A DNA stretch of 31,599 nucleotides from Lyophyllum atratum (taxonomy: Eukaryota; Basidiomycota; Agaricomycetes; Agaricales; Lyophyllaceae): assembly GCA_014905825.1 (NCBI GenBank), contig JACGCN010000129.1:1-31599 (forward strand), read 5' to 3'. The notes beneath the pieces are model-generated. The model did no database searches. It saw only the letters and a program-made list of their open reading frames with translations, and was not told where the DNA came from. The translations under genes and the position numbers were made by a program. Positions 1 to 10,080 of this stretch are shown here, piece after piece. Position 1 is the first letter of the stretch. Every line of letters begins with the position of its first letter.

Positions 1-1950
1 CTATCGCCGGATTGGTGGGTGCAGTACTGGCGTGCAATGGCTGCAGCTGTGGGGGGTGGGGAGGGCAGGAAATATTGAGCGGTGCCGCTCCGAAATCGTT
101 AGTACTACTCGGTTCCAAGCAGTACTAACAGCGATTCCTGATCGCTCACCATACTGGCTCATCGATGCTGTAGCTGTTGGTTGCTGCCTACAGCGGGCTG
201 AAGTTAAGATGACCATCCATCGCCACGATATAGGGAGCGGGATGATACTCTGTGTTTCTTGTACATCCGTAAGTAGCAGTCAGTACTGGCTACTCCCAGG
301 TAGTAATGAATAGTCCTTACTCTAACCGTTTCGTGGCCCCTCAGGGCATTACAGGGAGCCTGACTGAATCTCCGCAGCAGATAGCCGTCTCGTCCTAATG
401 GCTACCCTCCCCTGTCGTCACCACATAATCGCTGTATTCACGGCAAAATTCCAAGATGGTGGTGACTTACCATGAACTGCCCTACATGGCATATATGAAG
501 TTGGTGATCTTCGGTCAGACAACTGAAGGCTCGGACCCTAAACTTGCGCATTGGCTTCAAGACGTTTATATGAGCTTTGGGAATGCCATAACTATCATCG
601 AAAAACTTTTGAGACGTCTCCCACCAGGACTGAGAGTCTGAGAACAATTGAGCGCTCCACACTGACAGAGATTGAGTGGTGGATGCTATAAAGTAGAGTC
701 CAGTACTGATGTGTACCAGTGGGTACTGGATCTTTGAACATAAAAAACCAATTGAGAACTAATGACCCCTCCAAGGCCGGGTAGCATGTAATACTGCTGT
801 CGAAATACCCAGTAGTCATGCCTGGAGACGGGCAACTGCATTCATTTTCAGCGCTAGAAATGGAAAGCTGCTTGCCGTCATTGCACTCTTGCCAAATGCA
901 GCACCTCCCATCATGAAAGGCGGGATATTGCATTCCCGGACGACGTTGACATAGCTGAAGTATCTGCAATGGTGGTGATGTATTCTAATAGTCAAAGCTG
1001 CTACGTTGCTACGTGCGAATAAGCTCCACAGTACCTTGACGAGGGTAATACTGCTCTGTACCGAATAGGTCAGACCACTACCCGGCACCAACACCATGAT
1101 ATAAACTTGATCAAGGGCGCTGCGGAAGGGCACAACCTATACAAACTGGTTTGGTACTAGGCCAGTTGTCTATTGCAATAACTGCTCCCCGCTGTGCGGT
1201 GATGCGGTTACCGCTTAGTACTGAGCATTACCAACGATTGTGGACCAGTACCAACCCAAGTTCCTGACCACTCCGGCCGCATGCAGACCTGGTAAGTACT
1301 GCTGTCAGAGATTTGGCGATAGTGGTACCTCTCGGTACCCACCAGTACTGACAATTACAGACCTATACCACCCCCAGTTTCCTGGCTGCCCTGGCCATGC
1401 TGGCTGCCCTGGTCGCCCTGGCTGGATGCAGTACTGGTCAGTATTGCTCCCAGAAATGCGGCGATAGCAGTACTGACGGTTACGGATCTATGCCAGCCCA
1501 TATTTCCTGGCCGCCTCAGCCCGGCGATGCGGCGATAGCGGTACCTTCCGGTACTGACCAGTACTGACGACGACAGACCTATACCAGTCCAGTTTCCTGG
1601 CCGCCCTGGCTGCCTGGCCGCATCCAGTACTGGTCAGTACTGCCCCCGGAAATGCCGCGATAGCAGTACCTGCCGGTACTGAGCAGTAGTGACGATGACA
1701 GACCTATACCACCCCAATTTCCTCGCTGCTCCCAGCCCGGTGATGCGCCATAGCGGTACCTACTGGTACCAAGCAGTACTGAATGTTACCTCACTGTACC
1801 AGTCTTATCTATGCTAACATTCTCGGCGGCAAGTAACAGGCAGCGATTGTTCCCTGCTGCGGGACCGGTACCAGCCAGTATTGCTGTCTAGTAGCAGAAA
1901 GCCAGTGGTACGGCTCAGTACTCTGCATTACCTATCAGTACATCGCAGTA
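1..1950. repeat. Degenerate satellite-like array rich in AGTACT/GGTACC words
   Basis: The palindromic word CAGTACTG or close variants recurs throughout (near 22, 119, 280, 700, 1296, 1344, 1429, 1468, 1550, 1626 and 1774), interspersed with GGTACC. Between about 1230 and 1800 the words sit in imperfect tandem units of roughly 90-125 nt. Each unit carries a phrase like GACAGACCTATACC (near 1358, 1573 and 1697; a diverged copy near 1484), then TTTCCTGGCTGCCCTGG, then a GCGATAGC...GTACC block. The short ORFs in this stretch cross repeat units and resemble no protein family. I see no gene here. Confidence 0.75.
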
Positions 1951-2164
1951 AAATGTGAACGGGGCGAAGCTTTGCTGATTAGGACCTGATTAGGTCCAGG
2001 GTGCGTGTTCGCGCCCTGCACCTTTTCAGGTCTTGAATACGCCCGCCATAGGTGCACAGTGCAGTGAATACAGAAAAGAGGCCTGGAAGTGAATCCCGTA
2101 CTGAGCTCTAGGAGCGGATCGAGCACAGGTCCCTGGGAGTGAATGCCGTGGTGGGGCTGTGAGA

Positions 2165-2366
2165 GCGAATGCCACCAGCCGTGAGGCCCATCAACGAACC
2201 CTCGCCGTTCGCCAACCATGATGGATTAAGGCATATGGAGTCGCTGGCAGTGATATTTGAGTATCAAAGAAACTTGCCTCACCGTCTCTCTCTCTCTCTC
2301 GCCGCGAATGTGGTTGTCATTTGGCGTGGGAAAATCGCCGTGAATGCAGTTGAGAGGCCATGGCAG
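2165..2366 (+). repeat. Module copy A (forward) of a ~200-nt repeat
   Basis: The order of blocks is GCGAATGCCACCAG, GAACCCTCGCCGTTCGCC, a CATGATGGATTAAG block, TCAAAGAAAC, CACCGTCTCTCTC, TTTGGCGTGGGAAAA and GAATGCAGTTGAGAGGCC. A short (TC)n run lies at about 2284-2302. The same order recurs in copies B and C, and reverse-complemented in D and E. Confidence 0.85.
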
Positions 2367-2590
2367 CGGATCCAGTACGGAGCGAATGCAGTACTGAGCC
2401 CTAGAAGCAAATCCAATGGTGAGTGAGGCCAAGGTAGCAAATCTGGTACATATAAAACCTTGGGAGCAAATCCGGTAGACAGAACTTGGAGCGAATCCAG
2501 TTCAGAGGCAGAGAGGCCTTGAAGCAAATCCAGTACAGCGCCATGGGATCAAATGCAATGTTGAGGCAGAGAGGCCATGGCAGCAATTGT
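2341..2590 (+). repeat. Short tandem units between module copies A and B
   Basis: Imperfect units of about 27-40 nt carry the core GAGGCCATGGCAGCGAATCC followed by AGTA or AGTT. Variants include AGCAAATCC and GGAGCGAATCC. Their reverse complements form the 3011-3335 array, so this is one arm of a large inverted structure. Confidence 0.75.
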
Positions 2591-2786
2591 CACCAGTCAT
2601 GAGGCCCTGGCAACAAAGAACCCTCGCCGTTCGCTGTCCATGATGAGATTGAGATTAATGGAGTCCTTGGCAATCATATGTGAGTACTAAAGAAACATGC
2701 CTCACCGTCTCTCTCTCGCCGCGGATGTCGACGTGATTTGGCGTGGGAAAATCATCGGGAATGCAGTTGAGAGGCCATGGCAGCGA
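2578..2786 (+). repeat. Module copy B (forward)
   Basis: It has the same block order as copy A: a CACCAGTCATGAGGCC-type start, GAACCCTCGCCGTTCGC, AAAGAAACATGCCTCACCG, TTTGGCGTGGGAAAATC and GAATGCAGTTGAGAGGCC. It runs directly into copy C as a tandem duplication. Confidence 0.85.
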
Positions 2787-2985
2787 ATGCCACCAGTCGT
2801 GAGGTCTTGCTAACAATGAACCCTCGCCGTTCGCCATCCATGATGGATTAAGATGAATGGAGTCCCTTGCAATCATATTTAGGTGCCAAAGAAACATTTC
2901 TCACCGTCTTTCTCGCGCCGCGGATGTGGTTGTGGTTTGGCGTGGGAAAACCGTCGTGAGTCCAGTAGAGACTCGAGAGGCCACG
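2781..2985 (+). repeat. Module copy C (forward)
   Basis: It is in tandem with copy B and has the same blocks: GCGAATGCCACCAGTCGTGAG, GAACCCTCGCCGTTCGCC, ATGATGGATTAAG, AAAGAAACATTTCTCACCG and GGCGTGGGAAAA. The orientation of the repeat field flips just after this copy, near 3010. Confidence 0.85.
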
Positions 2986-3010
2986 GCAGCGAATACCACC
3001 ATTCGTGAGG

Positions 3011-3335
3011 CCTACTGAATTCGCTGCCATGACCTCTGTGCTTGATTCGCAGCCATGGCCTCTCTGCTGGGTTCGCTCCAAGGCCTCTCTGCCTCTCCAC
3101 TGCATTCGCTCCCAGGTTCTCTACTGCATTCCCTCTCGTGGCTCTGTACTGGATTCGCCGCCATAGCCTCTCTGCTGGATTCGCTGCCATGGCTTTATAC
3201 TAGATTTGCAGCCAGGGCTCAGTACTAGAATCACCCCCAGGGCTACATCACTGCATTTGCTCTCAGAGCTCTGTTCTGTATTCGCCCCAAGGCCTCTCTA
3301 TCTCTCTGCTGGATTCGCTGCCCTGGCTGGCCCCT
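3011..3335 (-). repeat. Short tandem units in inverted orientation
   Basis: About ten imperfect units of 27-35 nt have the core GGATTCGCTGCCATGGCCTC, the reverse complement of the unit seen at 2341-2590. Variants read GATTCGCAGCCATGGCC, ATTCGCTCCAAGGCCTC and CATTCGCTCCCAGG. Confidence 0.8.
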
Positions 3336-3532
3336 CTACTGTATCCGCGATGCTTTTCCACGCCAAATGACAACCACATCCGCTGCGAAGGAACGACGGT
3401 GAGGCATGCTTCTTTAGTACCCTAATATCACTGCCAGCGACTCCATTGATCTTAATCCATCATGGTTGGCGAACGGCGAGGGTTCGTTGTTGGCACGGCC
3501 TAAAGACTGGTGGCATTCACTGCCATGGCCTC
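3335..3532 (-). repeat. Module copy D (inverted)
   Basis: This is the reverse complement of copies A-C: TTTTCCACGCCAAATGACA, CGGTGAGGCATGCTTCTTT, CTTAATCCATCATGG, GGCGAACGGCGAGGGTTC and CTGGTGGCATTC, in the order expected for an inverted copy. Confidence 0.85.
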
Positions 3533-3712
3533 TCCAACTGCATTCACAATGTTTTCCCACGCCAAATGACAACCACATACTTGCGGAAGGAACGCCGGCG
3601 GCAAAAGTTTCTTTGGTACCCAAATATCATTGTCTGGGACTCCATATGTCTTAAGCCATCATGGTTAGCGAACGGCGAGGGTCCGTTGTTACCGGGGCCT
3701 CACGACTGCATT
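3522..3712 (-). repeat. Module copy E (inverted)
   Basis: This is a second inverted copy, abutting D: CTCTCCAACTGCATTCAC, TTTCCCACGCCAAATGACA, AAGTTTCTTTGGTACC, AAGCCATCATGG and GCGAACGGCGAGGGTCC. The D-E tandem mirrors the B-C tandem on the other side of the inversion point. A few short reverse-orientation units follow to about 3795. Confidence 0.83.
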
Positions 3713-3795
3713 TGTCCCCAAGGACTCTGTACTGGATCCGTCCCTATGACTCTCTACTGGATGCGCTCCAAGGCCTCTCTGCTGGATTCTCTCCC

Positions 3796-4841
3796 AACTG
3801 CCCCTATTTTGTTGATGCGAAATGTGAATAGATTGATACTATGGAAATGACGGTGTGTTATGGACTGTAAAAGCTTAGGTGCTGACGAAACTGGGCTCTT
3901 GATGCTGAATGCACGTCTAGGTTCTGCTATCATCTCGCGCTCGCGGCGCTCCACCGCCGATCACTCGGCCGCCTCATATTTTTGGTGGGGTGAGGAGACC
4001 CCCCTTTCGGCGAGGACTTGACCCAGACTTTAGTGCTAAAGTGAAAACACTATACCCGGCGGAGCGAATTGGGGTTAGGGGTTTAAGCCGGCTGACTAAA
4101 GTCTGGTGCGAGACAATGTTTATGGTATCGATGTGCTAAAACGTTCGCATAGTTCTTACTTACCGGAAAATAATGGAGAGATACTTCGGTGCGGCATCAG
4201 CTACGCGGCCATAACGCGTATCCACGACGAATTGTGCCGCGGTTAACACATTGTGTCCGTCTTATCACGAGCTATCCATGAGACGGCAGGAAAGACAGGT
4301 GACGATGAATTAGGGAGAAGCGGGAACTGTTCATGGCTCCAGCCTTGGATACACTTTCCGGTGTTGGTGTAGAATTCTTCAATGATGATATGAAGTTGTG
4401 CGTTTTGTACATATGGGAATTAGCAGAGAATTATACTCGAGTGCCGCGACGCAGAATGAATAGCCGCAGATCCGCTCGACTCTAGTCAAATTCCACCCCA
4501 AACAGTCCGAACTTGAAGTGAATACTTGGTCACCCGGGGTGTCAGGCCGACTTCACAAACAAAACCCATCCGAAACCGTTTGGGAGTCCAGCAGCAGCAT
4601 GAATGGGCTTGCCCTGTTCCAGAGCCGGGAACATAGAAAACGAAACAAGCTCCCTGTGAGAACGCGTCTAGGTACATAGTCAACTCTCAGTCACTAAATA
4701 TCACGCATGGATACTATCTGGATAATAGAATAAACCCAACCGGCCTTCGATTGTAGTAACCACACCTGATCTTCAATTCAATTTTCCAAGTATGATTATG
4801 TACAATGAAGGAAAAAAAATATAAGAAATCAAAACAAGTAA
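3796..4841. other. Intergenic stretch without a supported gene
   Basis: No ORF here resembles a protein family. The stretch holds a foldback at 4023-4106, a GGGGTTAGGGG word at about 4071 that is too isolated to be telomeric, and an AT-rich tail (4780-4840) next to the 3' end of the minus-strand gene that starts at 6086. Confidence 0.5.
4023..4106. repeat. Nested inverted repeat (84-nt foldback)
   Basis: CCAGACTTTAGT at 4023-4034 is perfectly complementary to ACTAAAGTCTGG at 4095-4106. An inner pair, CCGGC (4056-4060) and GCCGG (4087-4091), can extend the fold. It could be a very short foldback or MITE relic, or a structured transcript. No target-site duplication is evident. Confidence 0.55.
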
Positions 4842-6086
4842 TCAGACACTCTGAAACCCATCCTCGTGATCCTCCATCTCCCTGCCCTTTCTGAGCTCCT
4901 CCGCAATGCGCTCGCGCATCTCTTCCGCTTCCCTCTGACCGAGACGGTTCTCCTCGAGCGCCTGGTCGACAATGTCCTCCACCTCAACAAACTGCCAATC
5001 TTCAGTAATAGAAACCCGTCTACTGCAGTACGCTGGAGGCTGGGGGCCACGGCGGTCGCAACACTTTGAGATCGTCGGGAGAAAATTAGGAATGGATGTC
5101 GAGTGTCGGGCCGAACATCCATCTGGGCAAGGCAAAGGTGGCGGGAAAGCGGAAGCAGAACGGGAAGCGAACGGGCGGGGGAAAGGTGAGGTGCTATCAA
5201 TCACGGTAGAGTGGTGCAGGCGCAGCGAGATTGGATATGTGGGCCGAGGGATGAAAGTTGAAGGAGTAGTTAGAGCCGGGAAAGTGGTAGATTTAATGGG
5301 AGTGAGAGGCGGAGGAATTTGAAGAGGAGTGGCGGGGGTGAACCGGTGGTGAGTTCCCGGAGGACTCCAAAACGCATCTTCCTCGAAATCGACGGCATCT
5401 TCGAAAGAGGAAGCGGATATGCAAGCAATCTCTGCCGCAGGGTCTTCGGCGAGGCTGTTGGAGCTTGCGAGTGTATCTTGGCTGGGAATGTCTTCCGAAA
5501 TGTCACTACGGTAGAGCTGGTTAGTAGTGGCTCTATGGCTTAGGAAGGGTGCATACGGAAGTGATGCGGACGACGAGAACCACCTGTTAGCAGTACCGCC
5601 GCTAATACTAAACGTCCTGCGACGCACTACATCCGACCGAGACGGCGGCGTGTTTGCCAGCGGGCAACTGTCGGCCCGATCGTCTCGCTCGCGATGTCTT
5701 TCCGCCGCTCTGCTATCAATCCCCCGCTCTCGAATCTGAAGCCGCTGGAGCCACGAGAGCGCCGACGGTCGTCTCGGACACGGCGTTCCTCCCTCTGGAA
5801 TCTCCGAGTACGCCTTGTTCACGCGCTGGGGATGCCCAAATTTCCTCCGTAGCCTAACACGCTCGATAGGGGAGATAAGCGGGCTTGTGTATCCTTCATT
5901 GGCGAGGGCGTCGACCGTTCCCTGGTGAAGTGCCAGAATCTTCGCTTTGAGTTGTTGGATCTCCTCCTTTCCCGGCAATTGGGGGCTCGTATGGGTGACG
6001 TCTCTGGTTTCGCTCATGGTCGGGGCTAAGCTGCCGTCAAGGTCATGTGTCAGACATGTGTTCTCTATTGGTGAGAGCTGGGACAT
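4842..6086 (-). CDS. Hypothetical Ser/Pro-rich protein with terminal helical segments (414 aa)
   Basis: I do not recognise this protein. It is a single uninterrupted ORF of 414 codons starting at an ATG at 6086. The N-terminal part has an amphipathic helix around residues 40-65 (KEEIQQLKAKILALHQG) followed by a basic SPIERVRLRRKFG segment. The middle, about 100-340, is low-complexity and rich in Ser, Pro, Thr and Arg, as expected for a disordered region. The C-terminus (about 365-410) is a highly charged Glu/Arg helix that could form a coiled coil. There is no signal peptide, membrane segment or catalytic motif. Fungal proteins of this build are often regulatory or scaffold-like, but no function can be assigned. 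Length and the sensible helical ends argue for a real gene. Unlike the thiamine, rhodopsin and methyltransferase genes in this window it shows no intron. Confidence 0.7.
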   Translation of the reverse strand: MSQLSPIENTCLTHDLDGSLAPTMSETRDVTHTSPQLPGKEEIQQLKAKILALHQGTVDALANEGYTSPLISPIERVRLRRKFGHPQRVNKAYSEIPEGGTPCPRRPSALSWLQRLQIRERGIDSRAAERHRERDDRADSCPLANTPPSRSDVVRRRTFSISGGTANRWFSSSASLPYAPFLSHRATTNQLYRSDISEDIPSQDTLASSNSLAEDPAAEIACISASSFEDAVDFEEDAFWSPPGTHHRFTPATPLQIPPPLTPIKSTTFPALTTPSTFIPRPTYPISLRLHHSTVIDSTSPFPRPFASRSASAFPPPLPCPDGCSARHSTSIPNFLPTISKCCDRRGPQPPAYCSRRVSITEDWQFVEVEDIVDQALEENRLGQREAEEMRERIAEELRKGREMEDHEDGFQSV

Positions 6087-6171
6087 GGCCGTTTTGGATG
6101 TCGTGTTGAAGAGAAGAGAGAAGCAAAGGTCATTCCCGTGATGGTTTTATGCTATGATCTGTGAGTTGAGC

Positions 6172-6297
6172 GTGTAGGCCTGTGAGTAGTACTGTATTCT
6201 TTCCCCAGATTTGGATGGTACTTGGAACTGTGAGTCCCACCTGTAGACCTGTGAGGTATTCTTTATCTAGATTTGGATTTTTCTGGGGATTGTGAGT
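6172..6297. repeat. Two-copy imperfect tandem duplication
   Basis: The units at 6172-6235 and 6241-6297 share TGTAGRCCTGTGAG, TATTCTTT, AGATTTGGAT and TGTGAGT in the same order, with small gaps between them. It lies upstream of the 6086 start. Confidence 0.6.
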
Positions 6298-7251
6298 ACA
6301 ACGCAGGAGTGACTGCTAGCGCTTCATGATAAATGATTCGTCGCTCGAAGTTCGCTGTGGTTGTCTATCACATGATTCATTGCCGTTTTCGGGCTAGCTC
6401 ATACAAGCGGCTTTGCGCTAGGTGTGTCTCTTGGCATTTGCCCGAGAACCCCTGCCTTTCTTTCACTGTTTTATCTGATTCCATGCCTCGTATCTTGCTC
6501 TCCTCCATCGTCGATTTTCCAGCGTGAAAAGCGGGCGATGCGCTTTTCAAAAATCTAATGTCACGGAGGACAGGAGTAAGGCTTGATTCCTTGAAATATT
6601 GATATTGGCGATGCGATGAACATTTCGTCTGAGCGATCGAGTTTCGCGCTCGATGTGTGTTTCCATCGCGATGAACGGCAGGCTGTTTGTCTCGCGCCAG
6701 ACCATCCTTTACTCGCCCGTGATCTCGAGCCTCACTCCTTGGCTGAGCTGACTACCCCCTGGCATCGCAAATTGCCAAGAACAACACGTGGGGCAAAGAA
6801 GGCCACTCGGAACTTTTGACTGTGCTGGAAAGAGTTGCGCCGGCACGAGGTGATCCTGCTGATCACCATGATACATAAAAACGGATATGTACGGATGATA
6901 TGTACTACACATGGGTGGAGTTGAGATTGAATGCTACCAAGCCGTAATCAGCGGGTTTGTCAAAGCGACCAGCCTGCCATACGGCGCCCGCCCCTCCCCT
7001 CGTGACGTAGCCCGACAAAGGGAACGGTGAAATGAAGAATGATGGAGAATTTGAGGTTCTATTCAACTCCTAAGAGCCAGCTTATGGTTCTTCTCTGCCA
7101 CAGGCTACTCTCCACCGTTCGCGCCGCCCAATCCGGCTAGCCACTCCTCCTTATCTTATCTCGCCCATCGCTCACGATCTGTTTCCTTCAAATCGCTCCT
7201 CTCATGGTGGTGACAGACAACACCTCATATCGCTGATTTCTTGATTTGCCG

Positions 7252-7285
7252 TTGCAGCAGGCCATTGCAGCAGGCCATTGCAGCA
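7252..7285. repeat. 13-nt tandem repeat, about 2.6 copies
   Basis: TTGCAGCAGGCCA occurs at 7252-7264 and 7265-7277, followed by a partial TTGCAGCA. It is a short minisatellite in the upstream region of the thiamine gene. Confidence 0.8.
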
Positions 7286-7817
7286 TCAATGATCAATCGT
7301 CAAGGCTGGTTGCGGCTTCGCTGACGTCGACGCGGGAAGTGCTATTGACGCTAACGCTTCTCGGTATGGAGACGGTTACACCTCATTTTACTCAGCATTC
7401 GTTACCCCTCTTCTTAAAGCGCTCACTCAATCCCCCCATCCCCGCGATTTTCCTTCCTCTTCTCAATTCCACTTCCACACGTCACTCAATTCCATCACCG
7501 CCGTCCCGAACATTCGTCAAAAACACTTCCCATCACTTTCGTAAGCATACGCACACCGCAATCCATCCGCACCCCAGCAGCATGATCCTCTCCGCAGAAG
7601 AAACGGCTACTGACAGATGCCCGTTCACTCGCCGTGCAGATCGAATCTACAAGTATGCGAGCCGTTAGGCCAGCAGCGAGGCGAATGCAAAAAATGCATT
7701 CCCATCCGTACTAGAATCTTGATCAAGCCGGGACTGTCAATGGCTTGCTCTGTCTGCTTTGCTTGCTTTGCTTGCAGGAGGTACTCTTCGAATAGGGCCA
7801 CATGAAAAACCATCGAC

Positions 7818-7932
7818 AAAAGCATTCCCGGGTGTCCGTTTCCCTGACTCTTTATTGAGGACGGGATTCGTTCTGAGATTATACCGGTTGAACTTGATCC
7901 TAGATAATTCTAGCGGAAGGAGATATGCTTTT
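7818..7932 (+). promoter_or_regulatory. TPP (thiamine pyrophosphate) riboswitch aptamer
   Basis: All the hallmark elements of the THI-box aptamer are present in order: CTGAGA at 7873-7878, TACC, GAACTTGATC at 7890-7899, GATAAT at 7903-7908 and AGCGGAAGGAGA from 7912. The closing stem P1 is clear: AAAAGCAT at 7818-7825 pairs fully with ATGCTTTT at 7925-7932, with TCC and GGA just inside. The stretch between 7826 and 7872 would form the variable P2/P3 arm. It lies 66 nt before the start codon of an NMT1/THI5 gene, the classic fungal target. In Neurospora NMT1 and Aspergillus thiamine genes this aptamer sits in a leader intron and controls splicing. Here possible splice sites are a GGTACT donor near 7781 and a TTTAG acceptor at 7996, but these are inference. 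Confidence 0.94.
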
Positions 7933-7998
7933 TTCTTCGACTGGCTCTGCTGTCATCCCTCTCTTTTTGAGTGGGGGAATACTCACAGTTGTTTAGAT

Positions 7999-9300
7999 AT
8001 GTCCACCGACAAGATCACCTTCTGCTTGAACTGGTATGATCCGTGCGCTCGAGGTTAATGTCGCGAATGGATTCTGATTTCTATAGGCGGGCGACCCCCT
8101 ACCACGCTCCCCTCTACTTGGCCCAGAAGCTCGGCTACTTCGCTGAGGAGGACATCAAGGTTGCGATCTTGGAGCCTACCGACCCCTCCGGTACGATGCC
8201 TGCTACTCCATCGTCGAGAACCGTGCTGACAGGGAATAGATGTCACCGAGATCATCGGTTCCGGCAAGATCGACATGGGCTTCAAGGCCATGATCCACAC
8301 TCTTGCTGCCAAGGCCCGTGGCTTCCCTGTCACATCCATCGGATCCCTTCTCGACGAGCCCTTCACCGGTGTCGTCTACCTCAAGGACTCCGGCATCACT
8401 ACCGACTTCAAGTCCCTGTACGGAAAGCGCATCGGATACGTCGGAGAGTTCGGAAAGGTATTTTGTTGTTGTCCCCCCATCGGTGGAGGTGCAGCTGCTG
8501 ATGAAGATAGATCCAAATCGATGAGCTCACCAAGTACTACGGCATGACCCCTGCCGACTACACCGCGATTCGCTGCGGAATGGACGTCTCCAAGGCCATC
8601 ATCAACGGTGACATCGATGCCGGTATCGGTCTCGAGAACGTTCAGATGGTTGAGCTGGAGGAGTGGCTCAAGACTCAAGGGCGTCCCACCGACGATGTCC
8701 AGATGCTCCGCATCGACGAGCTCGCTGAGCTCGGATGCTGCTGCTTCTGCTCCATCCTCTACATCGGTAACTGCCGTCTTCTCCAATTACTTTTCGTGAT
8801 ACTGTACTAACATGCCATAGCCAACGATGCGTTCATCCAGGCCAACCCTGAGAAGGTCGCCAAGTTCATGAAGGCTGTCAAGAAGGCGACCGACTATGTC
8901 CTCTCCGAGCCGGAGAAGGCCTACGCTGCCTACGTCGACATGAAGCCCCTCATGGGCACTGACCTCAACCGCAAGATCTTCGAGCGATCTTTCGCTTACT
9001 TCTCCAAGGACCTTCAGAACGTGAAGCGTGACTGGGTACGCCGGCGTTTCCCCAACATCCTGGACGTGTGCTGATGTATTATTACAGACCAAGGTCACCA
9101 ACTACGGCAAGCGCCTCGAAGTCCTCCCCGCCGACTACGAGCCCAACTACACCAACTCCTTCCTGACCTGGCCCCTCGAGGGTGAGTCTGCGGACCCCAT
9201 CGCCGACCAGAAGCGCATGGCTGCCCACCAGGCCGACATCGCCGTGCAGGGAGGCTGCCGTCGTTGCAACGCCACCGACAAGGTCGCTGTCTCCGCTTAA
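7999..9300 (+). CDS. THI5: HMP-P (thiamine pyrimidine) synthase, NMT1/THI5 family, six exons
   Basis: This enzyme makes the thiamine pyrimidine precursor HMP-P from pyridoxal phosphate and one of its own histidines, with iron (known for yeast Thi5). My model has exons 7999-8033, 8087-8190, 8240-8457, 8511-8766, 8821-9035 and 9088-9300, with introns of 49-54 nt. All phases close, giving 346 residues, the usual family length. In the spliced protein Lys62 and His66 ([11 protein letters not shown]) fall at the same numbers as the PLP-binding lysine and donor histidine of yeast Thi5. The CCCFC iron motif is at 195-199. The substrate-binding-protein-like fold is intact from [14 protein letters not shown] to the C-terminus. 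Expression is expected to be repressed by thiamine through the upstream riboswitch. The reading frame stays open upstream to an ATG at 7759. The start at 7999 is chosen because family proteins begin MSTDKITF. Confidence 0.96.
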
Positions 9301-10073
9301 GTAATTTAAGTCGGCTTAGCCTAGGTGGACGAGTTTGGATCTGTCATGAACAAAACCACAAGCTGGCAATTGAATTCTGTCTGAACAACCTGTTGCCGTT
9401 TTGCACGTGATTGAAACAGTAGCCGCGTGCGTGAGTTTTACGTTTCACGGTACTCCCAACCCGAATATAAACGGGCACTTATGAAAGAGCATCTACAATG
9501 GTCGGTAAGCCGGCCTGATGGCCGCTACTAGCGAATTTCCAAGGGCCCCAAATCCGTGAGCACCTTTCCAAGCACTGCAGTGCCAGGAGAGCGAAGCGAA
9601 AGCCACTGTGGCGATAGGTCGAGCAGCCGGCTTAAGACGACAGACCCAGGCATGGCAACAAGGCAAGGATAGAGGCACAAAATCGCTTGGGTCGAACGCC
9701 GAAGTGAACTCACAGATCGGGGATATGATGGGGGAGTAGGACGATATCGTCCGTCAGCGTGCGTGGCCTTCTTTTCTTGGTGCGCTAGATTTTCCTAGCA
9801 GGAGAGCGTGGGTGACGGGGCTGCAACGCTGAGCCTGTCAACTGGACTGTGGATAGGTAGGAGAAAAGGGTACGCAGCCATCACGGTATGCACCGTCTCT
9901 GAAGTTCTCCAGAACACCTCAATCAATTACAATCAATCGGCCCGCCGCTGAGCCATAACTACTAGCTGTTACTATATTCTAGACTGGCTACGTCAAGTAA
10001 ACACCGAAATCTAAGCGACTGTACTGCCACCCAACACACCCCAATGCTACCTTCTATAACCTTCTATAACCTT
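9301..10073. other. Intergenic region between convergent 3' ends
   Basis: This separates the plus-strand thiamine gene from the minus-strand helicase. No credible ORF, tRNA or strong repeat is visible apart from the triplicated 10-mer at its right edge. It should contain the polyadenylation regions of both genes. Confidence 0.5.
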
Positions 10074-10080
10074 CTATAAC
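10050..10080. repeat. Triplicated 10-mer overlapping the helicase stop codon
   Basis: CCTTCTATAA repeats three times with an exact 10-nt period. Read on the minus strand, the innermost copy supplies the TTA TAG that ends the helicase ORF at 10074. Confidence 0.9.

Larger units (their letters stand above)
6087..7817. other. Divergent intergenic region with promoter and leader of the thiamine gene
   Basis: This lies between the start of the minus-strand hypothetical gene and the riboswitch. It contains an imperfect duplication (6172-6297), a 13-nt tandem repeat (7252-7285) and a pyrimidine-rich tract (about 7400-7520) of the kind common in fungal core promoters. Several upstream ATGs occur in 7560-7800. 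The ORFs here do not look like real proteins. One of them, opening at 7759, is in frame with the downstream enzyme. Confidence 0.5.

Noticed and set aside
4068..4080. GGGGTTAGGGG as telomeric repeat
   Set aside because: There is a single TTAGGG-like word with no tandem array.
7246..7668. 140-codon ORF upstream of the riboswitch
   Set aside because: It covers a pyrimidine-rich promoter tract. The His/Thr/Pro-rich translation reflects that composition.
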